Assembly (NCBI GenBank): GCA_030220185.1
Contig: JASPKZ010001233.1
Coordinates: forward strand, 372,001 to 436,000
Reading direction: 5' to 3'
DNA length: 64,000 nt
Source of the DNA: Diploptera punctata
Taxonomy: Eukaryota > Arthropoda > Insecta > Blattodea > Blaberidae
The translations under genes were made by a program, and so were the position numbers. Under the pieces are notes generated by a model. That model ran no database searches, was not told where the DNA came from, and worked only from the letters and a program-made list of their open reading frames with translations. Positions 43,395 to 54,100 of the stretch are shown one piece after another. The stretch's first letter is position 1; each line of letters starts with the position of its first letter.

Positions 43395-43560
43395 GTTTAA
43401 GACCTAATGCCTATTATAGTTTCAGTGAAGTATTCGTGGTCCATCTTTTTCTAGGACGTCCCAAAGATCTCTTCTCTTGAGGACATATTGAAGCACGATT
43501 TTTAGAAGTTTATTATGATTAATTTGTTGCACATAAGTTTTCCACTGTAGCTGGTATATA
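43395..43560. repeat. Unclassified repeat shared with 52810-52995
   Basis: 'ggtccatctttttctaggac', 'gtcccaaagatctcttctct' and 'acatattgaagcacgatttt' match 'cagcatttccttggatggcc', 'cagagatctcttccctgttg' and 'aataacgaagcatggctttg' in the second copy. Both look like antisense LINE coding sequence but no motif could be assigned. Confidence 0.45.
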
Positions 43561-43675
43561 TATATATATTGTCAAGGTTAGTAGTGGGAACAAGTCAAAT
43601 TTATTTAATTACACATCAGTTTACACATAATTATCCAATCTTCTGTATTTCCTTCGTATTAATTCATTGTAGAAG

Positions 43676-43679
<4 letters not shown>

Positions 43680-43708
<29 letters not shown>
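43680..43708. repeat. (TA)n microsatellite
   Basis: TA dinucleotide run of about 29 bp. A shorter one lies at 43557-43570. Confidence 0.85.
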
Positions 43709-43713
<5 letters not shown>

Positions 43714-44109
43714 GTCTCTCACAAATACAGTTTTTCTTCTAGTTTATGTATTCATATTCAAGATGCTGCATCTTGCAACATTAACTTCGTTTTCACTCTT
43801 CAGATCATCTTCATGGGTCCACTTCCCATACACAACTCTCTCTTGCACCTCACATGCGACTGACTGACTCATCAGACCACTTGCATCTCTTTTATATGCA
43901 AGGTTGGAACTATCTGGAACTTCAGTTTTGATCTTTCTAAAATGGAAATCTCAAGATGTTTCATCTAGAAAGCAATGTATAGATGCACCTGGAAAGCTCT
44001 CAGCAGGCCGTTTTGACTCTTGAGTCCTCTTCTGCCATATAAAGTGAGATATGATTCCCACTGCCATCTGAAAATTAAAAAAAAAAATACATCACAATAT
44101 ATATATATA

Positions 44110-44212
44110 ACAAGAAAAGAAAAATAAATACCTGAACCAGTATTTGAACCCGAGATCTCTAACTTTATACATTAGTGGCATAACTACTAGTCCACTCAGC
44201 ACAAACGTTTAT
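44110..44212 (-). repeat. tRNA-like SINE remnant
   Basis: The minus strand shows 'gctgagtggactagtagtta' (box A region) and 'ctcgggttcaaatactggtt' (box B) about 40 nt apart, then an A/T-rich end (ttatttttctttt). The head resembles S3. Confidence 0.55.
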
Positions 44213-44407
44213 TTTTCCTTCCTTATTACATATAATTCTCAATCTTGAGAGGCAATGGGATGTCATTCTCAGTGCCATCTCGTGACTTACAAGTAACCAT
44301 TTTAAAGAGAATATTTGCATTATAGCAGAAACACTTTTTTTTAATATTATAATTAAATTTTTTACATTTATCAGTGAAGGCCAAATATGACATAAATAAA
44401 TAAATAC

Positions 44408-44410
<3 letters not shown>

Positions 44411-44440
<30 letters not shown>
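44411..44440. repeat. (TG)n microsatellite
   Basis: TG run of about 30 bp. The ORF starting in it (44416-44628) has a cysteine/valine-repeat start and no recognisable domain. Confidence 0.9.
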
Positions 44441-44443
<3 letters not shown>

Positions 44444-44985
44444 ATATTCATCTGACTAGAGTGAATGACCCAGATTTAATCTCAGGCAGGGAAGCAATAG
44501 AGATTGTCTTCATTGTTTGTGTCCAGATTATTCTTAATGCCCCTTTGACAGCTCCTTTGAAATGTGTTTTGGAAGCTCTATTGGAGAAATATTGGCTAGG
44601 ACATCTTACCTTATTCTTATGCCAATGACAGAAAGTATGTATCCTTGTATCATATTTCTCATGTCTTAGTTCCCTGTTTATTTAATTTTCTCTACATTTA
44701 TACTCAAGTATTTGGTCCTGGTGAATCTATTGAAGATGTAAAACTAAGAGTTAATTGTTATTAAAATAGAATAGTTTTCTGGATTGCTGCAGTAACTGCT
44801 AATGACATTTTAAATGAATGACTTTATTATATTTTAATGTGGAAATTATATTCTTGACATGATATAGAGGAAAACTCTTAGAAATGGTATGGTTCAGTAG
44901 CAAAAGATAACACATAGTGTAAATATGAACAGTGACACTGTTACTCCTGTAAACTGTTTGAAGAAAGTGTGATACTTCATGGACA

Positions 44986-45103
44986 ATGCAGCGTCTTCAA
45001 CGTTTCTTCTCAGCATCTTCAGATTCTGGAAAAATCACTATTGTGGTTGATGCAGAAGCTGCGTATGAAGCTGTTAGTTATTTTGTCAACGATGTTGATC
45101 CAG
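44986..45103 (+). CDS. Lrrk: Lrrk exon 1 (first coding exon seen)
   Basis: The ATG at 44986 has A at -3. It encodes MQRLQRFFSASSDSGKITIV, VDAEAAYEAVSYFVNDVDP and ends in phase 1 (codon base G at 45103). The next bases are GCAAGT, a strong consensus for the GC donor of GC-AG introns. The in-frame stop at 44959-44961 limits upstream coding. A splice into 44964 from an earlier exon cannot be excluded, so the start is probable rather than certain. Intron 1 would be 8,066 bp. Confidence 0.65.
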
Positions 45104-48100
45104 GCAAGTATCAGTACATCCAATACTAAATTTGCTCTGTGCTATGCAAATGTTTGTGGCCATCTTATTAATTCTCTTTGTCTGCTGTATTACATATTTG
45201 AATTTAAAGTGCCAATCTAAGTACTTAATTGCTAATGCTATCTTCTATGACTCAGGTTGGTGGATTTTAAATTTATAAAATTCATAGGGCACAAAAGGTT
45301 TCGGCGTATGAATAATTTTTTAATTTTCCAAATCTTCATTTTACTGTTATTATTTATAACAGTACAAAAAATCAAAACGATCTAATTCCGAGCTAAATTC
45401 CAGTTGTACTGTGAACAAACTTGCATAAGATATTACTCTACCGACTCCATCTATTGGGGGAACCACGGTGCTACTTTTACCCCCATATGACTGAATTGTG
45501 TATGGATCTGTCATCGATAGAAACATTGTTCTTAAACAACATCATATGAATAGCTAAGATGATAGCAATAATCAGAAACTTCCTCAATTTCTGATTTATT
45601 TATGACAGAAAGTTATATATTGGCCTACTAATCAGAAGTTTACGCTTTTCCCATGATGTCAATAGATATCCTTTATTTACAATTTCAATATGAGCAGAAT
45701 ATATGCTCTTTGCTGACTCACCTATAAATTCTGCTATTTTCACCACATACTCAATGGCTGATGTGGGATATGTTTCACTATGCTGTTTGAAAACATTCAC
45801 AATAATTTGTTTCTGTCCGCTTTTCAAATGCTATTAATTCCAATGTTTTAAGAAATTGTACAGAAGTGACCATTTAAAACAACTGAAGTTCCAATGTACT
45901 CTGTATTGTGCATGCATAAGAATTAAATAATGCTTATTTAATCTATTAAAATTATTGTAATTATATATTTTAAAATTTTCCCATATACCTTATATAGGCA
46001 TGTGCTAAATAATATATATTTTTATATGCCAGTGCCAGGAGAGTACACCAAAAATGTTGAAATGACAACTGGGGCATTGAATAAAATTTTCTTATTTCCC
46101 TTATTTCAAGTATTTGAGAGCAAACTATATTTTTTTCATGCTTAAAGATTAAACTGTTATTCAACCAATTAAAATGCAGTCATACATCTGATTTGTTTAC
46201 ATTACAACTGGAACTTAGCTCGGAATAGGGATAAATGGAAAAAGACTATTCATGTGTTAAATTGCATAAACAAATAATATAACTTTTACAAACATACGTT
46301 GTTAATTAATTATTTTTTAGAATATTTTCTTCAGATTTTTAATTACTGCAAGTTACCTTGACTATTTAACTCACGCCCCAAATGGGAGTCAATGACCAAT
46401 CACATTTCAATGAATTTTGATTTACAGCCAATAACAGTCGTGTTTCACCTTGATTTTATCAATTTAATTTTATCATATTAAAGAAAGCTCCTCCTTTTTA
46501 ACATTCTGAATAGGTCAGAGCATTATTTTGCAGTGACTGACTCTCTAAGAAATATGTTGAATATAACAATTTATATATTAAGATGTAAGAATCCTAGAAT
46601 GCAAGTGGCCCCCAGATTGTACAGTGGAGGAAATTGGTATAAAGCCACTAACTTTTAGTAGTAAAACAACCTGAAATATTTATGGAAATACCGTATGTGT
46701 GTCATAGATTACATATAATTATCTTGGACATAATTTCATACAGGTCTCCTCATTTTGTATTTATTATATATGTAAATAATACGTAAAATCTAAGAAAATG
46801 CTGTCCCAGGGGTGGAAATCGGTATAAAGCTAGGTCAACTTCTGGCTCTTACAGAGACATAAATGTAAACAAAACAATGCAATTACATGGAGACGACGTG
46901 TCTGTGAGCATCGTTCATCAGTTACAAGTCAGCAGTAAATACAATGCCACGTGGGAAGCCTCTATCAAATGAAGAGAAATCAAGAGTTAGTGCCTTCATG
47001 GAGATGGGCCTTTCCAATAGACAAATACCTACGAAATTGGGGCTTCAAGATGTGTCATTGATAATTTTGTCAAACTGGGCTCACAATATGAAAAAAACAG
47101 GAAATATGGACAGACAAGAAAATTGTCTGAGCGCACTAAACGTCTCATTTTACGTAAAGCAAAAGGTAAGAGTATGTTTTCTTCTCAAATCCAGGCTGAT
47201 TTGAAGTTGCCAGTAACAGCCAGACGAGTAAGACAAATTCTGTCAAAAGGCAAGAACCTAAAATTTAAAAAAGAACACCTCTGAACGATACACATAAGAA
47301 AGTTAGAATGACGTTTGCTGAAGAACACATGTCCTGGACCTCAGAATGGAATAAAGTAATGTTCAGTGATGAGAAGAAGTTTAATCTGGACGGGCCTGAT
47401 GGCCTTCAGTATTACTGGAACGACCTCTGTACTGAAGAGCAAGTTAGAATGAGTAGAAACTTCAGTGGTGGAGGCGTTATGATTTGGGCAGCATTCTGCT
47501 TTAAAGGAAGATCAAAAATAGCATGGATACGCATCAAGATGAATTCTGAGTCCTACACTGAGGAGCTTCTGGAGTCCTAATTGATACGAATGTATGAGGA
47601 ATTTGGCGAAGATCTAATTTTTCAGCCAGATAATGTATCCATTCACGTGTCTGCCAAATCAAAGGAGTGGTTCAGGAAGAAAGAAATACCACTTTTGATG
47701 TGGCCAGTCAGAAGTACTCATTTAAACCCGATTGAGAACTTATGGGGGATCCTGGCAAGGCGTGTGTATCGCAATGGACGGTAGTTTGAGACAGTGACTG
47801 AGCAGAAAAATATTATTCAGGAAGAGTGGGCTTCGATCTCAGTGGAAGAAATAAACACCCTCATCAAGTCAATGCCAAAGAGAATCTTCCAAGTAATTAA
47901 CAACAATGGAGGTTCAACTAAATTTTAGAACTTTGTTGTAAACTTTGCGCTCAGTCTTTTTGGTTTAATCTGTGAAATACACAAAGTGCCTTTATACTAA
48001 TTTCCACCCATATGTGAGAGTGGTTTCAGTTTTCATGTATTTTTTTGAACGGAAATGGATAATTAATTTTGACATTATTTGTGTGTGTTTTATACTCAAT

Positions 48101-51100
48101 CACCTCCTAAGTTAATATAGAAAAATTCCAAAGAAAGAGTAAATAAACTTGTGTTAACCCTTTTAACAAGTGGCTTTATACCAATTTCCTCCACTATATA
48201 TATAGTACATGAATGTAACCAGATACTGCTTGTGGGATAAAATAGAATAATATTTGTAGCAATTGATTATACCACAAAAAAAAACACTGTTTGCACTTTC
48301 TTAAATATATTATTTCCCAGGTATTTATGTTCCAGAAAAAATATAATTGACGCATTTACATCATAGGACATCAGAAATTAATTAACCTACAATGTTGGTT
48401 ATAAACAGTTTGATGTGTTTCATGTTTCCTCCACTAGGATGCATTCTTACAATGTTGTTATCCTTTGGCAATAAATAATATGATCTGATTGCAGTGATGA
48501 ACAAATGAAACATAACAAACGTTTCTCATTTGTTTTCAAACATCGCCGTTTACATTAAATATATAAATATTTTAAAATAACTATATTTAAATAATGATTT
48601 GTGATTAAACAGCTTAATTTTATTCGTTAAATAGTACTAACAAATGCCACTCTTGATTTCCAAATTATCTAGATAAATTCACTCGTCACTTCATGACATC
48701 ATGAATTTATTAATAATTTGGAAATCACTCGTGGCATTACTTAAGATAAAAAATAATTTTATAGGCCCTTAATTAACAACCAGGAAGGGCAACTAGAAGG
48801 GGATTTGTCATGTACTAGCATTAAACAAAATAAAAATAATAATTGCAAGATGTATTTTCAATTAACAATTCTTCTTCTTCATCTAGTCTCGTGCCGCTGT
48901 TTTAATTATCTTATTTCTGTTTCAAAACTTTGTCCTTCCTATTTTCTTAACATACTTCTTAAACATTTCCTCTCCACTCCTTGTATTCTACTTTCTTTGT
49001 TGCAATCCATATTTCAGCTCCATAAAGTAATAATGGTTTAACACATTTTCTATAATTCAATAGTATATCCTGATTTTATAATAAACTTTTTATTATATGA
49101 TTGTGTATGGTGCAACTTTATATTCTTCTGCTTATTCCTGTTTGGATTTTTGATTCTCTGTTATTTTGTTTTATAAGTATTTAAATTCTTCAACTTCTTT
49201 AAGATATAGTCCTTTAGGTTTAATTTTACATTCATCTATTTTTTTTCTTGTTACTTCACTTCTGTCTTACTTCATTGATTCTTAATCCATTTTTTTTAAT
49301 TATAATAATTTTATTCTCTGTATTTTGGCTATTTTACATTAACAGTATTGAAACATGATTTGTAATTATAGTAAAGAGTTGAAGGACGTCAATTCAGACT
49401 GAGGACAATGTGTGTGTGGGCTAAGGAATGTGCAGGCATGTAGTGTGGGATTTCTGATCAAGTTGTTATATCTTTACTAATTTATTTTGACTTTACTGCT
49501 TATTCAAGGTCTTTTAGAAAATAATAGTTGTAATATCTGTGGGATTCAGACAGTTATGTATATTATAAAATTACAATAGGAAGTAACATTATGAGGTTAA
49601 ATTAATTTTTTTTTTTTAGTCTGTTCATCTTACCTCAATATTAATGTTGATTTGTTCTTGAACATGTTTCAATTATATCATAATCATTGTCAGCATCTTG
49701 CCCAGACATATTAACATTATGAGGTTCTTCTTAATAAATAAAAGTTCACAACTTTTATAAGGTAAGATGCAACAGACTCACCTTATCATTAGTTATGTAT
49801 GTTACTTGTTAAACAGTTTTAGCAAATACCGTGCTCATTAAATAGAATAGGATAAATTCAGTAATTGTTTGCAGATTAAATAATAATATACATTTCTACA
49901 AAACTCTTTGATAATGTCATTTGTGGAGTAAATTCTGATAACTACTGTTGAAGAAGGGTGATTATTGTTTAAACCTGATTAGAATTCCCAATTTGGACTC
50001 AAGGTTGTAGGTTTTATTCTTCCTAGAGCAATTCATTTTTCAAGGAGGGGGGGAATTAAATGTTCCATTGAATGAGAAGAAAGTGTAGGTCCCATTTTGA
50101 CATAACAATTTATGGAAAGAACAAATAGAGAAATGTTGTTCTTAAATTATCAAATTTGATTAAAAGACACTTTAAAAGATTTAATATGAATAAGTATTCT
50201 TAGACTACATAAGGTTAACAAACTAATCTTATAATTTTTTCTCTTCTTCTTTTTCTGTCTTGCGCCATAGCCGAGATTAGGGCAAGATGCCTTGGCACAG
50301 AGGTATGGGACTTGCACTGGTTCAAGTCTCCATAGCGAAGAAATTTTCTCACTGAATTTTGGTCATTTTATGGGACTGATGCCCACCCAGCATCACGAGG
50401 AATTTGGGTAGCTACAATAAGTAGCGGCTCCAGGTTGAGAAAACAAGCTATAACAGCTGAGGGTCCCAACATACTAACCACATGTCACCCTTACACTGGC
50501 AGGATGATCATATAACTCTGTGATTAACACATGTAGATGAGAGGCCAGCAACTAGCTGGTAGGCAAGGGCCTTTTAGGCCTTTTGTTTGTTCTTATTTTT
50601 CTCCTTTCTCTTTTCCTTTCTTATCTTCTTCCCTTTCTTCAGTTTCTTTAACAAATTTACCTTCACTTTACAGAGCAGTGTGTCTAATTAGAGAGAACAA
50701 TATGGATAATTATTTAGAGATAGAATATGGAGGGATTCCATCATATTTGTGTGGTATTTATCTTCTTGCCTTATCTCAGACCAATAGAATATAACATATA
50801 TATTGCAGTTATGTGAGTTTAGTCACAATATGATATTTGTTGAGCTGCAAGGTTTGTGATAAGGTTAACAAGGTGTTTGAAAACAAAATGAGTAATATTT
50901 GATAAGATATCACTAGAAATATGTTCCTGATTGAACTTTTATAGGAAGTTCATGTTCTCATATGAACCTTATCTCCATAAACACAGTAAGTAATTATTTA
51001 CAATTGGCAATTTGTTGGTGTTATGTGTGAGTTGTAATTATGTTGAGTTTTAAGAGCCCATGAGAATTTCGTTATGATAATTTTATAAAGTATTGTGAAG

Positions 51101-54100
51101 ATCTGAGCCCTTTCATTGAACAACACAGCATTTAAAGCTGTTGATATAGGGTACTGTGTATATCAGTCTTTGAAATAATGTTATAGCTGAATAACAAGCT
51201 TCTAGCATCAACTTTAACCAGTATAGTGTATGTATCTACTTCACACATTCCTCAATAACTTGATGTAAACAAATTAACTGTTTTACAGATATATATTTTT
51301 TTGTTATTTTATTATTATTTTAATAAATGAGTTGGAGAAAATGTTTTAACATCTCACCTTACAAAGTTGTGTCTCTTCATGATACTGGTTTCAAAAGTAT
51401 AGTATTACTTCCATCTTCAGTCAAATTCCAACTGTAATTTTAATTAAATATTTTTTTTGTTCAGTACATTGCATTATTACAAAAATATCCATAAACAATT
51501 TCCTCTACCTGAATTCATAATGTGGCACTGAAAGTGTTAATTGCAGTTTATTGGAAAATTATATCTGATATTAGTAATTAATTGCAATTTGCCTGAATTG
51601 CTATATAACATTTAAATTAATTATATCATAATATTTAAATGCAAGGAAAAAATGATGTTTTAATTAAATGTGTTGGGTAATGTTTTAAAATTTCAGTTTA
51701 GATTATTAGTTAAAAAATATAACAGTGATATGAACTCCATTCCAAATACCTTTATTTATTTTTTATTTGTTATTTATTTTTAATTTAATGAAGTTTAAGA
51801 CTGAATTGGTCCATCCTAGCCTCAAGATTTTGTACGATTAACCGGAAAATCAAACACGTCTCTCCAGGGATGGCAAGCTCTCAAAAAATATTTGCAAGTT
51901 TTTATCTACATAGGTGACAAGAAGAACATTCTTCCAAATTCAAAATTCTTAGGCTCATATAGTTATTTGAACCATTTATACCTAATTAAATACTGTTTGT
52001 TTGTAAGCCCATGTTTTCCCTTTACAGAGATTTAGGCGCTCTCCCCCTACAGGGAAGAATTTGAACCATACTAATTTAGTTACGCTTGTTGTCGTATAGA
52101 TGCACCATTTTGAGTGGTCCGTGGTCCCAGTGTTGTGATGCATAATACTGAAATATAGGAAACCAAGGTAGTACTAGGACGGGGGGGGAAAAAAATTCGG
52201 TTTAAATTTGCTTAGAGGCCTTTTCATTCAGGATTAAGGATTTTTTACCAAGCCCTTTAAAAATATTTCAGACTCGGGACCCACAGCTTAAAGTCCCTCC
52301 TGGAGGACTTGCTCTTTGGATTTTTCCGTCCTAAAAAATCCATCGACCTCGGCCAGGTTTGAACCCTCGACCCTCGGGACCAGAGGCAAGGAGCATAACC
52401 ACTAGTCCACCGCGACCGATTAATTAAATACTAAATATTAATAATATTACACAGTAATTTAAATAATTATATTAAAAACCTGGTATATAACAATAAAAAT
52501 AATTATAATATTAAGGAGGAAAAACTTACACAATTAATGCATTTGTTACTTTTATTTATTTATTTATTTATTTTACCTGATAGAGTTAAGACCATAAGGT
52601 CTTCTCTTCCACTTTGCCAGGGTTAAATTATACATATAATAACAATTATGAATTATCTACACTGTTGATTAATGATACATAATAGGTATAGGCTACACAA
52701 TATAGAGGTGACAAAGGAAAGAAAGAAAATAGTAATAATAATCTTCTATTAATCTATTAATTTGAGGTAAGATGTTTTGCAGTCTCAAAAAAAAAAAAAC
52801 TTGAATTATCTTCTTCTTTATCCAACCAAGTCTTAGGCTAGAGGCCTGTTATGATCTCACTTATGAATTTTGTATCCAGCATTTCCTTGGATGGCCCAGA
52901 GATCTCTTCCCTGTTGGACAATAACGAAGCATGGCTTTGGGAACTCTATCTGAACTCATTCGTCACAAATGATTCATCCAGTTGTTCTGGTATTTATAAT
53001 AATAATAATAATAATGATGATGATGACGACGATTAATCCCAAAGGGAGGCATTTCTTCCCCTTGCCTCCCCTGTTAATATCCTTAATGTTATATGGCAAA
53101 CAATACTTCAACTTACATTAATTTTTTGCATTTACCATTTTAAACATGACTGATGTTTTTTTTTTCCAGATGCAAAGGAGACAGCAAGACAAAAGTGCCA
53201 TGCCTCATTACGAGACACATGTGCTGCTGGAGATGCATCACTTCTCAAAAACCTCCTCCAACAACTTGGCTCTGAAGCTCAACTTGTTGTCAACATGGCG
53301 CCCAGTGGTTCAAACACATTACTTTTCATGTAAGAGTAGTTATTCTAAACTATAGTATTATTATAAAATTATATGACAATTTTAAAAACTGTCCAGGCAT
53401 AAGAGTTTCTAAGAGTTGAATATAATGTTGTTTCTATGGATAATGTTTATAGTATAGGGATTAAATTATATCACCATTTATTCATAGTTACAGTGTATGG
53501 CAAAACCAAAATTACCCAAAATAAAGGGGATGAATTTATTTTGGATAATGAGGATTTTCAGATAATCCATGGTAACTATTTTCAGTTATGAAAGGAAAAG
53601 AAGTATGTTATACAGTTATTAAGTTATATAGATAGGAAATAACACTATGAGGTTCTTTAATATTGTTTATTTTTTATTATTTCACTCACCTCATACTTCA
53701 TAATTCATAGCAGACCCTGGGTTTCTTCACATAATTTGTGACATTGTCAATGCTGCGTCACGTTCACAACTGACGTCCAACGGCCTTCTATCCTGCAGAC
53801 TGCAGGATAGAAGGCCGTTGGACTTCAGTTGTGAACGTGACGCAGCATTGACAATGTCACAAATTATGTGAAGAAACCCAGGGTCTGCTATGAATTATGA
53901 AGTATGAGGTGAGTGAAATAATAAAAAATAAACAATATGTTATACAGTATTGAACTTTTATAGGAAAAATCACTATGAGGTTCAATTTAAGATTTAAATT
54001 AAAATTCTTTATATCTCACCTCTTATCCAGTCTTCTAATTACCCCGGTTTCAAAACCCAGATGGTTTCTTCTTCAGTAATATCTCAACGATTGATGTTAT

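Larger units (their letters stand above)
46360..48637 (+). mobile_element. Foldback element family F, copy E (split by a Tc1 element)
   Basis: The left part (46360-46621) starts 'gactatttaactcacgcccc'. The right part (48197-48637) continues 'tatatagtacatgaatgtaa' and ends 'attcgttaaatagt'. Copies A and C read continuously across the junction ('ccagattgta'). The side module follows at 48638-48745. The left part holds an extra stretch with 'aaagaaagctcctcc' relative to copy C. Confidence 0.75.

Noticed and set aside
44416..44628. 70-codon ORF upstream of Lrrk exon 1 as an additional exon
   Set aside because: It starts in a TG microsatellite, shows no known motif, and has no splice donor that would join exon 1 in frame. 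Kept as unassigned.
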